From an uncultured Olsenella sp. (GTDB lineage: Bacteria; Actinomycetota; Coriobacteriia; Coriobacteriales; Atopobiaceae): DNA of 41,829 nucleotides. The position numbers and the translations under genes are program-made. The stretch is from assembly GCA_949296375.1 (NCBI GenBank), contig CASFQX010000025.1, positions 1 to 41,829 of the forward strand, read 5' to 3'. This document shows, piece after piece, positions 17,433 to 25,416 of this stretch; position 1 is the first letter of the stretch, and each line of letters opens with the position of its first letter. The notes below the pieces were generated by a model. That model was not told the origin of the DNA. It saw only the letters and a list, made by a program, of their open reading frames with translations, and did no database searches.

Positions 17433-19163
17433 TTGAGTCGTGATTCTGCTGGCAAGCCAAGGCACATGAGGGGCGCCGCTCCCATCTCCTCTGACGCCGA
17501 GAAGAACGTGGCAGTCTCGACGGACATCGAGAGGAACGACCGGGATGGCCAGGTCACGTCCGAGTCGTCCAGCGCCGAGGAGGCGAGCACGCAGGAGCAG
17601 GTCGGCAGGAGCGCCGCGCTCATGAGCGTGCTTGTTGTGGTGAGCCGCCTCACGGGCTTCCTCCGTACCTGGGGACAGGCATACGCCATTGGCGTCACCG
17701 TGATGGCGAGCTGCTACTCGGTTGCCAACAACCTGCCCAACCAGCTCTACGAGCTCGTTGCCGCCGGCATGCTCACCACGGCTTTCCTACCCGTCTACAT
17801 GACGGTCAAGAAGCGGGCTGGCACCGAGGGCGCGAGTGCCTACACGTCCAACCTCGTCTCGATCGTGCTGGTCTTCATGGGCGCGGTGGCCGTCCTCGGG
17901 TTTGTCTTCGCCGCCCAGATGGTCTACACCCAGTCCTTCACCGCCAGCGCCGACTTCGACTTTGACCTCACGGTCTACTTCTTCCGATTCTTTGTCATCG
18001 AGGTCGTGCTCTATGCGCTCTCCTCGATCTTCTCCGGTGTGCTCAACGCCGAGCGAGACTACTTCTGGGGACAGGCTGCCCCGATCTTCAACAACTTCGT
18101 GACCACTGCGTCTTTTCTCGCCTACGCCGCGCTCGCCGACGTCAACCCCCAGCTGGCCCTGCTCATCCTCGCCCTGGGCAACCCCCTCGGCGTTGCGGTC
18201 CAGGTCATCATGCAGCTGCCCCCGATGCTTCGCCACGGCATCCGCCTGCGCTTCCACATCGACCTCCACGACCCGCTCCTGAAGGAGACCCTCAAGATCG
18301 GCGTTCCATCCGTGGTCGTTGTGGTGGCGTCGTTCGTGACCACGTCGGTCCAGTCGACCTCCGCCCTCTCGGTCGAGGCGACGGGCGTCTCCATCACCTA
18401 CTACTCGCGCCTGTGGTACACCCTCCCGTACTCGATCCTCACCGTCCCCATCACGACCGCCATGTTCACGGAGCTCTCGGACTATTGGGCAAAGGGGGAT
18501 CGTGACTCCTTCGCGCGCGGAATCGTGTCTGGTTCCGGGCAGATCCTGTTTTTCTCGGTACCCTTCATGCTCTACCTCATCGTGTTCTCGATGCCGCTCA
18601 TCTCCATCCTCGCGGCGGGAAGCTTCTCGGATGAGGCGCTTTCGATGACGGCCTCCTACCTCTCTGTCTACGCCCTGTCGCTGCCCACCTATGCGGTGTA
18701 CATGTACCTGCAGAAGGTCGCGTCGGCGATGCGGCGCATGATGCTGTGTGCCGCGGCAAACGCCATCGCGGCCGTCGTCCAGGTCGTGACGCTGTTCGTC
18801 TTCACGCCCGTCTTTGGGCTCAACTTCGTTGCGTTCTCGTCGCTTCTGTTCTTCGTCACCCTCTGTGTGGTCATGTTCATGAGCCTGCACCGCGCGCTCG
18901 GGCACATCGGTCTTGGTGGCGTGTTCGCCTCGGCCCTGCGCTCCGCGCTCCTCGGCCTGGCCGGCGCCCTCGTGGGCGCGCTCATACTCCAGGGGCTCAA
19001 CTCCTTTGCGGGCAACTCCGCGGGGTCGCTGCTCCGCTCGGCGGTCTATTGCGTTGTCGCGGGCGTGCCCGCGCTGGTGGTGACTTACGGCGGCGGCCTG
19101 CTGCTCCATGTCCCCGAGGCAAAGATGATCGGGCGCCTCGCGGGCAGGATCCTTCACCGGTGA
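17433..19163 (+). CDS. murJ: Lipid II flippase MurJ (MviN)
   Basis: MurJ moves the peptidoglycan precursor lipid II across the cytoplasmic membrane. The 576-residue protein has a hydrophilic, Ser/Glu-rich N-terminal extension of about 65 residues, then about 14 hydrophobic segments. The MOP-superfamily start is clear in SRLTGFLRTWGQAYAIG, followed by NNLPNQLYELVAAGMLTTAF with the charged and polar residues of the central cavity. The TTG at 17433 is chosen because GGAAGGG (17417-17423) precedes it; an ATG at 17466 is an alternative that would shorten the extension by 11 residues. The gene is followed by a hairpin repeat and a convergent gene. It is probably transcribed alone. Confidence 0.93.
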   Translation: MSRDSAGKPRHMRGAAPISSDAEKNVAVSTDIERNDRDGQVTSESSSAEEASTQEQVGRSAALMSVLVVVSRLTGFLRTWGQAYAIGVTVMASCYSVANNLPNQLYELVAAGMLTTAFLPVYMTVKKRAGTEGASAYTSNLVSIVLVFMGAVAVLGFVFAAQMVYTQSFTASADFDFDLTVYFFRFFVIEVVLYALSSIFSGVLNAERDYFWGQAAPIFNNFVTTASFLAYAALADVNPQLALLILALGNPLGVAVQVIMQLPPMLRHGIRLRFHIDLHDPLLKETLKIGVPSVVVVVASFVTTSVQSTSALSVEATGVSITYYSRLWYTLPYSILTVPITTAMFTELSDYWAKGDRDSFARGIVSGSGQILFFSVPFMLYLIVFSMPLISILAAGSFSDEALSMTASYLSVYALSLPTYAVYMYLQKVASAMRRMMLCAAANAIAAVVQVVTLFVFTPVFGLNFVAFSSLLFFVTLCVVMFMSLHRALGHIGLGGVFASALRSALLGLAGALVGALILQGLNSFAGNSAGSLLRSAVYCVVAGVPALVVTYGGGLLLHVPEAKMIGRLAGRILHR

Positions 19164-19167
19164 CGCC

Positions 19168-19203
19168 CGCGGCGGGCGGCGAGTCGCTGCCGCCTGCTGC
19201 TCG
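19168..19203. repeat. 36-bp hairpin direct repeat, copy 1
   Basis: GCGGGCGGC (19172-19180) pairs with GCCGCCTGC (19189-19197) around the loop GAGTCGCT. The 36 bases match 19771-19806 in the same orientation with two mismatches. It lies between the ends of the convergent murJ and DUF2442 genes and may act as a terminator without T run. Confidence 0.75.
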
Positions 19204-19216
19204 GCACGGTTGGACG

Positions 19217-19480
19217 CTAGGCCACAGGGACGCTCAGCTCGTACAGCTCGTGGGGCGCGATGTCCTGGCCGTGGGGCCACGTGACGCCAGACCCATCTCC
19301 GGTGACGCGTACCTGTCTGAAGTAGGAGGCCTCGGCGAGCTCTCCGTACCAGGGCCCGTTCGCATAGGGTGACACGTCGAACTCCCGATCAGGCTCGCCC
19401 TCAAAGCTGAGAAGCAGACGGCATGCGTCTTGGGGCGTGACGGAGACCAAACGAGGCTGCGGCATTACCATCACCTTCAT
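19217..19480 (-). CDS. DUF2442 domain protein
   Basis: A small protein of 87 residues, matching the DUF2442 pattern: an N-terminal beta-strand segment PRLVSVTPQDACRLLLSFEG, then REFDVSPY and a C-terminal VTWPHGQDIAPHELYE, the family's most typical part. Function unknown. DUF2442 genes are often found next to DUF4160 genes, as here. The start is uncertain: ATG 19480 lies one base after the DUF4160 stop, while ATG 19465 has a better-spaced AAGGTG and gives the common MPQPRLVSV beginning. Either way translation is coupled to the DUF4160 gene. The pair is bracketed by copies of a 36-bp hairpin repeat. A toxin-antitoxin-like or accessory role is speculation. Confidence 0.82.
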   Translation of the reverse strand: MKVMVMPQPRLVSVTPQDACRLLLSFEGEPDREFDVSPYANGPWYGELAEASYFRQVRVTGDGSGVTWPHGQDIAPHELYELSVPVA

Positions 19481-19481
19481 C

Positions 19482-19748
19482 CTACTCAAGAGGGTCGATG
19501 CGAAAGCACTGCTCGCCCCTGCCGAGAAACGACCAGTTTGCCTCGAGTTCTTCTCGGTGGATTTCGATCCAGGCAAGAAGCAGCCTCATTTTATTACGGG
19601 GAATCGATCCCTCAAGCACCGTTCCGTCAAGCGACACTGCCACCTCTTGACCGGAGTACTCGGCGTGGACGTGGGGCAGGTTGTGGCGACCTCCAATCTC
19701 ACGGTACATGCGGACGATGATTCCGAAGAACATGCTCAGGACAGGCAT
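19482..19748 (-). CDS. DUF4160 domain protein
   Basis: An 88-residue protein with the DUF4160 hallmarks: the N-terminal MPVLSMFFGIIVRMY, then the His-rich segment GGRHNLPHVHAEYSGQEV and a C-terminal LLLAWIEIHREELEANW. The PHxHA motif is characteristic. The molecular function is not known. The ATG at 19748 has a strong SD (AAGGAG, six bases away), and the stop lies one base before the DUF2442 start. Upstream, across a hairpin repeat, is a gene of unrelated type on the same strand. The small size, two-gene layout and flanking repeats resemble a mobile or selfish cassette, but no toxin motif is visible. Confidence 0.87.
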   Translation of the reverse strand: MPVLSMFFGIIVRMYREIGGRHNLPHVHAEYSGQEVAVSLDGTVLEGSIPRNKMRLLLAWIEIHREELEANWSFLGRGEQCFRIDPLE

Positions 19749-19770
19749 TCCCCTCTCCTTGCGGGTAGCT

Positions 19771-19806
19771 CGCGGCGGGCGGCGAGTCGCTGCCGCCCGC
19801 CGCTCG
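19771..19806. repeat. 36-bp hairpin direct repeat, copy 2
   Basis: GCGGGCGGC (19775-19783) pairs perfectly with GCCGCCCGC (19792-19800) around GAGTCGCT. It repeats copy 1 at 19168-19203 in the same orientation, 603 bases apart, with the DUF4160/DUF2442 pair in between. It ends two bases before the stop codon of the 156-residue gene. Confidence 0.75.
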
Positions 19807-19808
19807 CG

Positions 19809-20279
19809 CTAGTTGTGGACCACGAGCTCCTCCACGTGGCCGATGAAGATCCTCACCCCGCGCCCGGCACCCTCCCCAAGGAGCATGTCTCCCATGGCCG
19901 TCGGAGATGAGATTCCGCTCCAGAAGTCGGAGTCGTCCAGAGGGCCCGCGTCCTCGTCGTCCGCCGAGCCCCTCGCGCGCAGCGCCTCGAGAAGGCGCCT
20001 CTCCGCCTCGGACGCCTCGTCCTGGTCTCCCTCAGCGGTTCCGCCCTCGACGAGCGGCTCGGGCATCGAGGCGCCCTCCTCGTAGTACTTCGAGATCGTC
20101 CGGCGACGCTGCTCGATCGTCCGGTCGAGCACGAGGTTGCGTACCGCCTCGACCGCCTCGGGGTCGTCCGCCTCCTCCGGCTTGAGTGTGATGACGATCG
20201 CGTCCTCCGGCGCGCCGTCGAGGTCCTTGGTCCCTCCGCAGGTGACGATAACTTTTGCCTCTTCCCAGTGCAGCGACAT
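19809..20279 (-). CDS. Acidic hypothetical protein, 156 residues
   Basis: I do not recognise this protein. The start at ATG 20279 has a clear SD (AGAGGAGAG) and gives MSLHWEEAKVIVTCGGTKD; the frame is open to 20369 but without a ribosome site. The first 90 residues look folded, with alternating hydrophobic strands and the helix EAVEAVRNLVLDRTIEQRRR. The middle is very acidic (DEASEAERRL, ADDEDAGPLDDSD), and the C-terminus GVRIFIGHVEELVVHN ends in a predicted strand. No signal peptide, membrane segment or cysteine cluster is present. It is divergent from the his operon, so the two may share a control region. Codon use resembles its neighbours. Confidence 0.7.
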   Translation of the reverse strand: MSLHWEEAKVIVTCGGTKDLDGAPEDAIVITLKPEEADDPEAVEAVRNLVLDRTIEQRRRTISKYYEEGASMPEPLVEGGTAEGDQDEASEAERRLLEALRARGSADDEDAGPLDDSDFWSGISSPTAMGDMLLGEGAGRGVRIFIGHVEELVVHN

Positions 20280-20670
20280 CGCTCTCTCCTCTCTGGTCGA
20301 CTGTGGGGGCGCAAGCGTATCAGGGGAGGGACGGCCCCTGTCTGACCGCAGATGACGCCCAGCTGACACGGCAGCTAGAGACGGGGGTTACGGGTCATCG
20401 GTTAGATTTGTTGTCGATGGGCGGCACCCGGTCGCCCGTGAGCGCGCAGGGAGGGCAAATCCGACCCAGATTCGGGGCACGTCCCGCTCTCCTACGCCGG
20501 TCTCTTGTTTGACAGGCGCGTAAAACAATCCGCGGACGCACGGAGACCAGTGGGGTCGTCGGGTAGTCTGGTCGAGCGCCCGCCTTCAGCGGCGGCCAGC
20601 AAAGCACTTTAGTATGGTAAAGTAGTCGCCTGTAGAAGGGCATCATCAGGCGGCACCGAAAGGAACTGAC
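20280..20670. other. Divergent intergenic region before the his operon
   Basis: 391 bases without a credible gene. It contains the inverted repeat CAGGGG/CCCCTG (20321-20340), a TTGACA at 20509-20514 with no -10 at the right distance, a palindrome around a -10-like sequence (20606-20623) and a leader hairpin (20627-20652). I see no run of histidine codons and no T-box. Confidence 0.6.
20606..20652 (+). promoter_or_regulatory. Candidate his operator/promoter and leader hairpin
   Basis: ACTTTA (20606-20611) and TAAAGT (20618-20623) form a perfect 6-bp dyad with a 6-bp centre, the usual shape of a dimeric repressor site. TAGTAT or TATGGT within it could be the -10. Directly after it CGCCTG (20627-20632) and CAGGCG (20647-20652) form a leader stem ending six bases before the SD purine run. 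The regulator is unknown. Confidence 0.45.
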
Positions 20671-22338
20671 GTGATTTCTGGGACCCCAAGTGGCTTTCGT
20701 GACATCCTCCCCAAGGAGGCGCTCGCACGCGAGCGCATCTCCGACGTGGTTCGGGGGTGCTTCTCGGCCCATGGGTACCTCCCCGTGGAGACCCCGCTTC
20801 TGGAGGACCGCTCCGCCCTCGAGCGTGGCGGTCGTATCAAGGACTCGGCCTTCCAGCTCTTCGACACCGACCAGACCCTGCTGATGCTTCGCCCCGACCT
20901 CACGTTGCCCGTCGCCCGTCTCGTGGCAGGGCGCGTCGCGTCGGGAGACCTGCCGGCGCGTCTGCGCTACAGTGCCCCGGTGGTGCGCGAGGAGCCGAGC
21001 CTGCGCGGCCAGCCGCGTCAGTTCACGCAGCTCGGTGTAGAGCTTGTTGCCACGGACGGCACCGCCTCCGAGGCAGAGGTCGTGCGCCTGCTCGCCGAGA
21101 CTCTCTCCACGCTGGGCGTTCCCGCCTGGCGCATCGTCTTTGGCTCGCCCGTGCCCGTGACGGCTCTGCTCGACGCCTGCTCTCCGAGCCCCGCGTTCTC
21201 CGAGCGCGTTCGCTCGCTCATCCACGACTCAGACCTCGTCACGCTCGACGAGACGATAGCCGCAGAGAAGGACCTCGCCCCTGCCGCCGCGCGCGCCCTC
21301 TCCGAGGTCTGTCGCATGGGCGGCGGAACCGAGGTCATCGCGCGACTCGACGGGCTTCTCGCCGACGCGGGCGTGCCCGAGGCTGACCGCGGCACCGCCG
21401 AGCTCAGCGCTCTCGCCGGGGAGCTCTCCGACCTCTTCGAGGCGGGGCGCGTCTCCTTTGACTTCTCGATCATCAACTCGTTCGACTACTACACCGGCAT
21501 CATCTTCAAGGGATACGCCGAGGGCATCGCCGCGAGCCTCGCCTCGGGCGGCCGCTACGACGCGGTCCTCGCCAACCTGGGGCGCCCTGGTCTTCTCGCC
21601 TGCGGCTTTGCCCTCTCGCTCGAGCGCCTGCAGGAGGTGCTCGGCGAGCCGGGTGAGTCCGGAGTGGTGACGCCGGGGGTGCGTCTGGCGGAGCGGCCGC
21701 TTCGCGTGGCGGTGCCCAAGGGGTCGCTCTTCAAGGACACGGTGCGCGTGCTCGCGGCTGCGGGCCTGCCCACGGCCGAGCTGGAGAATCCCGGTCGCCG
21801 CCTTGTGGTGCGCGAGGGCGACGTGGAGTACGTGATCGTGCGAGCGCAGGACGCCCCGGCCTTCGTGGGCCACGGCGGCGCCGACTGCGGCTTCTGTGGC
21901 ACGGACTCGCTCGTGGAGGCGGACCTCGACCTCCTGCAGCTCGTGGACATGGGCTACGGGGCGTGCCGCTTCGTCGTGGCAGAGCCGGCGGAGCGCGCGG
22001 GCGAGGCCGAGCGCGCCTACGCCTGGCGCGGCACGGTGCGCGTCGCAACCAAGTACCCGCGCATCACGCAGCGATACTACGACTCCATAGGCCAGCAGGT
22101 GGACATCGTCACGCTGCACGGCAACATCGAGCTCGGCCCGATCGTGGGCATGACGGACCGCATCGTGGACATCACCGCCACCGGCACCACACTCGCCGAG
22201 AACGACCTCGTGATCGTCGATCAGATCATGGAGTGCTCGGCGCGCTTCTTCGCCGGGCCGGCGGCATATCGCTGCGACAAGAGGATTCGCGACCTCGCGG
22301 CTCGTCTAGCCGAGGTCAGGAAGGGGAGTGCGTCATGA
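20671..22338 (+). CDS. hisZG: HisZ-HisG fusion: ATP phosphoribosyltransferase with its regulatory subunit
   Basis: One uninterrupted reading frame of 555 residues. Residues 1 to about 325 are HisZ, a class II histidyl-tRNA-synthetase-like regulatory subunit, shown by GTPSGFRDILP, LMLRPDLTLPVARLV, REEPSLRGQPRQFTQLGVE and SFDYYTGIIFKGY. A linker with GEPGESGVVTPG leads to a short-form HisG from about residue 344: LRVAVPKGSLFKDTVRVL, the GGADCGFCGTDSLVE region, and the PRPP-binding ITATGTTLAENDLVIVD. HisG catalyses ATP + PRPP to phosphoribosyl-ATP, the first step of histidine synthesis; short HisG needs HisZ for activity and histidine feedback. The two are usually separate genes. GTG 20671 has GAAAGGA six bases upstream. 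Its stop overlaps hisD (ATGA). Confidence 0.93.
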   Translation: MISGTPSGFRDILPKEALARERISDVVRGCFSAHGYLPVETPLLEDRSALERGGRIKDSAFQLFDTDQTLLMLRPDLTLPVARLVAGRVASGDLPARLRYSAPVVREEPSLRGQPRQFTQLGVELVATDGTASEAEVVRLLAETLSTLGVPAWRIVFGSPVPVTALLDACSPSPAFSERVRSLIHDSDLVTLDETIAAEKDLAPAAARALSEVCRMGGGTEVIARLDGLLADAGVPEADRGTAELSALAGELSDLFEAGRVSFDFSIINSFDYYTGIIFKGYAEGIAASLASGGRYDAVLANLGRPGLLACGFALSLERLQEVLGEPGESGVVTPGVRLAERPLRVAVPKGSLFKDTVRVLAAAGLPTAELENPGRRLVVREGDVEYVIVRAQDAPAFVGHGGADCGFCGTDSLVEADLDLLQLVDMGYGACRFVVAEPAERAGEAERAYAWRGTVRVATKYPRITQRYYDSIGQQVDIVTLHGNIELGPIVGMTDRIVDITATGTTLAENDLVIVDQIMECSARFFAGPAAYRCDKRIRDLAARLAEVRKGSAS

Positions 22339-23738
22339 GGACGGTAACGCTCGAAGGGGGAGCCCGTCTCACGCAGGCCGCCCTCAACCGCTCGGGGGTC
22401 CTTCCCGCCGAGGTCATGGCTGCGGCCGAGAAGATCGTCGACGACGTGCGCGACCGCGGCGACGTGGCGGTGCGCGAGTACTGCCTGCGCTTTGACGGTG
22501 CCTGCCCGCGGGACTTCCGCGTGCCGGACGAGCTGGTGCGCGGGGCACTCGACCTCGTGCCACCCGAGTTCCTCGCTGCGCTCACCCAGGCGCGCGACCA
22601 GATCCGAGACTTCCACGAGCGCGAGCGCGAGCAGTCTTGGTTCGCCACCCGTGCTGACGGTACGATGCTCGGCGTGAAGGTGACGCCCGTTGCCTCCGCC
22701 GCGGTCTACGTGCCCGGCGGCCGCGCCCAGTACCCCTCCACGGTCCTCATGGACACCATCCCGGCCAAGGTCGCCGGCGTGGAGCGCGTGGTCATGGTCA
22801 CCCCGCCGCAGGCGGACGGCACGCTCTCCGCCTTCACGCTCGCCGCCGCTGCGCTCGCGGGCGTGGATGAGGTCTACGCCGTGGGCGGCGCCCAGGCGAT
22901 CGGCGCCGTGGCCTACGGCACCGAGTCCATCCCGGCGGTCGAGAAGATCGTGGGGCCGGGCAACGCCTACGTGGCCGCCGCCAAGCGCTACGTCTCCGGA
23001 GACGTGGGCATCGACATGGTGGCCGGCCCCTCCGAGGTCTGCGTTCTCGCGGACCTCACGGCGGCGCCCGAGGTGGTCGCCGCCGACCTCATGGCCCAGG
23101 CCGAGCACGACCCGATGGCGAGCTGCTACCTCGTGACCTGCGACGCCCGCATCGCCGAGCGCGTCCTGGCCGCCATAGAGCTGCTCGTCTCCCAGAGCCC
23201 GCGCGAGGAGATCACCCGTGCGAGCCTGGACGACCGCGGCGTGGTCGTGGTCTGCGACACGCTCGATGCCGCCGTCGACGCGATCAACGTGATCGCCCCC
23301 GAGCACCTGGAGCTCCACTGCGCGGACGCGCTCGGGCTCCTCGGACGCGTGCGCAACGCGGGCGCGATCTTCGTGGGCCCCTGGAGCTCCGAGCCCCTGG
23401 GCGACTACGTGGCCGGCCCCAACCACACGCTGCCCACGGGCGGCACCGCGCGCTGGGCCAACCCGCTCGGCGTCTACGATTTCCAGAAGCGCTCGAGCGT
23501 GATCTGCTACACGCCCGAGGGCCTGCTCGCGGACGCCCCCGCCACGCAGACCATCGCGCAGGCCGAGGGCCTCTGGGCCCACGCCCTCTCCGTCGGCCTG
23601 CGCCGTCGCGCCGCGGAGGGCGCCGAGGTCGACGTCAGCGACGTGGCACGCGTTGCCTGGCCGGAGGATCTGCCCGCGCCTGCCGGCGTCCCGCTGAATG
23701 TGGAAAAGGGACAGTCCCTTTTCCACATGGAGGGCTAG
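22335..23738 (+). CDS. hisD: Histidinol dehydrogenase
   Basis: HisD oxidises histidinol to histidine in two NAD-dependent steps, the end of the pathway. The 467-residue protein shows the typical AVYVPGGRAQYPSTVLM, GGAQAIGAVAYGTESIP, VGPGNAYVAAAK, the zinc/catalytic MAQAEHDPMAS, EHLELH and GPNHTLPTGGTARW blocks. ATG 22335 overlaps the hisZG stop by four bases and has AAGGGGAG upstream. It is longer than many HisD proteins because of its C-terminus: after PAPAGVPL it ends in NVEKGQSLFHMEG, which is encoded by a 31-base palindrome (23698-23728) that looks like an inserted repeat. All conserved residues lie before this tail, so activity should be kept. Confidence 0.95.
   Translation: MRTVTLEGGARLTQAALNRSGVLPAEVMAAAEKIVDDVRDRGDVAVREYCLRFDGACPRDFRVPDELVRGALDLVPPEFLAALTQARDQIRDFHEREREQSWFATRADGTMLGVKVTPVASAAVYVPGGRAQYPSTVLMDTIPAKVAGVERVVMVTPPQADGTLSAFTLAAAALAGVDEVYAVGGAQAIGAVAYGTESIPAVEKIVGPGNAYVAAAKRYVSGDVGIDMVAGPSEVCVLADLTAAPEVVAADLMAQAEHDPMASCYLVTCDARIAERVLAAIELLVSQSPREEITRASLDDRGVVVVCDTLDAAVDAINVIAPEHLELHCADALGLLGRVRNAGAIFVGPWSSEPLGDYVAGPNHTLPTGGTARWANPLGVYDFQKRSSVICYTPEGLLADAPATQTIAQAEGLWAHALSVGLRRRAAEGAEVDVSDVARVAWPEDLPAPAGVPLNVEKGQSLFHMEG
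23698..23728. repeat. Palindromic repeat forming the 3' end of hisD
   Basis: ATGTGGAAAAGGGAC (23698-23712) and GTCCCTTTTCCACAT (23714-23728) are exact reverse complements around a single A. It lies inside the hisD frame and abuts the hisC SD (GGAGGG, 23729-23734). Without a real loop it is a DNA palindrome or cruciform-type repeat more than a terminator. Confidence 0.85.
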
Positions 23739-23740
23739 CC

Positions 23741-24832
23741 ATGGGCGAGAAGAACCTGGACGTCGCGACCCTCCTGCGGCCGGCCCTGCGCGCCTTCGAG
23801 CCCTACGACCCGCGCTTCTCGCCCGTGCGCGTGAACCTCTCCGCGAACGAGAACACGCATGCGCTGCCGGAGGAGCTCGCTGAGGCCGTGTTCGAGGCCG
23901 TGCGGGCCACGCCGCTCAACCGCTACCCCGACCCCATGGCAAACGCCCTGCGCGACGCGCTGGCCGAGCGTCACGGAACGGACCGCGCCCACGTGATCGT
24001 GGGCAACGGCGGCGACGAGCTGCTCTTCAACCTGCTCTTTGCCTTCGGCGGCCCCGGGCGCGCGGTCGTGACCTGCCCGCCGGACTTTACCGAGTACGCC
24101 AACTTCGCCGCGATGTGCGAGACGCCGGTCGTCGCAGTTCCGCGCGACGCGGAGGACTTCTCCGTGGATGCCGAGGCCCTTCTCGCCGCAGCGGCAGACG
24201 CGGCCCTCGTGATCCTCACGTCACCGAACAACCCCACGGGCGGCCTCGTTGACCGTGCGCTTGTGGAGCGGCTGCTCGCCGAGACCGAGGCGCTCGTGCT
24301 CGTGGACGAGGCATACGTGGAATTTGCCGGGGAGGACGAGAGCCTCGCGCCGCTCGTCCCGGACAATCCGCGCCTCATCGTGCTGCGCACGCTCTCCAAG
24401 GCCTTCGCCCTCGCCGGTCTTCGCGTGGGCTATTTCGTGGCGGATCCCGCGATCGTGGACGCCCTCGGCGCCGTGCGACAGATATACTCGGTAGACGTTC
24501 TCGCCCAGGCGGTCGCGCTCGCCTTCGTGGAGCGCCGTTCGCTTCTCGCCCCCGTCGTCGCGGACATCGTGGCGGAGCGGGAGCGGCTTGCCGCCGGTCT
24601 TTTCGCGCTGCCCGGCGTGCGCGTGTGGCCGTCTGCCGCCAACTTCGTGCTGGCTCGCGTCCCGAATGCCCATCGCACGTGGGAGCGGCTTCGCGACGAG
24701 CACTCGATCCTGGTACGCGACTTCAGCTCCGCGCCGGGGCTCGACGACTGTCTCAGGCTCACCGTGGGAACGCGGGAGGAGAACGACGCTCTTCTCGACG
24801 CGCTCGCGGTGCTCACAAGGGAGGAATCATGA
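23741..24832 (+). CDS. hisC: Histidinol-phosphate aminotransferase
   Basis: A PLP-dependent class I/II aminotransferase that makes histidinol phosphate from imidazole acetol phosphate with glutamate as donor. The 363-residue protein has LSANENTHALP near the start, the substrate region NRYPDPMANALRDALAE, GNGGDELLFNLL, TSPNNPTGG, VDEAYVEFAG and the PLP lysine K220 in RTLSKAFALAGLRVGY. Position between hisD and hisB makes the histidine role nearly certain, although the fold alone cannot exclude other amino acids. ATG 23741 follows the hisD stop by two bases; its SD GGAGGG sits directly after the hisD palindrome. The stop overlaps the hisB start (ATGA). Confidence 0.94.
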   Translation: MGEKNLDVATLLRPALRAFEPYDPRFSPVRVNLSANENTHALPEELAEAVFEAVRATPLNRYPDPMANALRDALAERHGTDRAHVIVGNGGDELLFNLLFAFGGPGRAVVTCPPDFTEYANFAAMCETPVVAVPRDAEDFSVDAEALLAAAADAALVILTSPNNPTGGLVDRALVERLLAETEALVLVDEAYVEFAGEDESLAPLVPDNPRLIVLRTLSKAFALAGLRVGYFVADPAIVDALGAVRQIYSVDVLAQAVALAFVERRSLLAPVVADIVAERERLAAGLFALPGVRVWPSAANFVLARVPNAHRTWERLRDEHSILVRDFSSAPGLDDCLRLTVGTREENDALLDALAVLTREES

Positions 24833-25416
24833 CAAGGACCGCCAAGGTCGTCCGCGCCACTGCAGAGACGGACATCGGCCTCTCCGTCGATCTTGACGGA
24901 ACGGGTGCGGCAGACGTCGAGACGGGCGTGGGCTTCTTCGACCACATGCTCTGCTCGCTCGCGCGCCATTCGCTCGTTGACCTCACGGTGCGCGTCAAGG
25001 GCGATACCGAGGTTGACGACCACCACACCGTCGAGGACACGGGCATCGTGCTCGGCCAGGCCCTGCGCGAGGCGCTTGGAGACAAGTGCGGGATCCGTCG
25101 CTTTGGCTCCGTGATGGTGCCGCTCGACGAGGCGCTCGTCATGGCCGCCGTGGATGTCTCCGGTCGCGGCGAGCTCTACTGGGACGTGCCGATCGGCCCC
25201 TCCAAGGTGGGGACCTTCGACACCGAGCTCGCGAAGGAGTTCTTCGCGGGCCTTGCCCGTGACGCGGGCATCACGCTTCACCTGCGCCTCGTCACCGGCG
25301 AGAATGCCCACCACATCATCGAGGCCGCGTTCAAGGCGGCCGCGCGCGCCCTGCGCGAGGCAGTCGAGAGCGACCCGCGCGTCGACGGAGTGCCCTCCAC
25401 CAAGGGGTCACTCTGA
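24829..25416 (+). CDS. hisB: Imidazoleglycerol-phosphate dehydratase
   Basis: HisB dehydrates imidazole glycerol phosphate to imidazole acetol phosphate. The 195-residue protein has the two metal-binding His clusters of the family, GVGFFDHMLCSLARHS and DDHHTVEDTGIVLG in the first half, and the mirrored GENAHHIIEAAFKA in the second. It is the single-domain form: the N-terminal histidinol-phosphate phosphatase domain of the E. coli bifunctional HisB is absent. ATG 24829 overlaps the hisC stop by four bases, with AAGGGAGG upstream; the longer open frame into hisC is a shadow. The last base of its stop is the first base of the hisH start. Confidence 0.96.
   Translation: MTRTAKVVRATAETDIGLSVDLDGTGAADVETGVGFFDHMLCSLARHSLVDLTVRVKGDTEVDDHHTVEDTGIVLGQALREALGDKCGIRRFGSVMVPLDEALVMAAVDVSGRGELYWDVPIGPSKVGTFDTELAKEFFAGLARDAGITLHLRLVTGENAHHIIEAAFKAAARALREAVESDPRVDGVPSTKGSL

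Noticed and set aside
17787-19280. 497-codon minus-strand open frame opposite murJ
   Set aside because: It is highly charged, low-complexity antisense of a clear membrane protein gene.
20509-20537. Promoter with TTGACA at 20509
   Set aside because: The -35 hexamer is perfect but no -10-like sequence lies 16-19 bases downstream; the nearest AT-rich word is only six bases away.
20620-20670. T-box or histidine attenuator before hisZG
   Set aside because: GGCGGCACCG near 20650 recalls the T-box core TGGNACC but differs at the first base, and no Stem I, terminator or antiterminator is present. Only two adjacent His codons can be read and not in an open leader frame.
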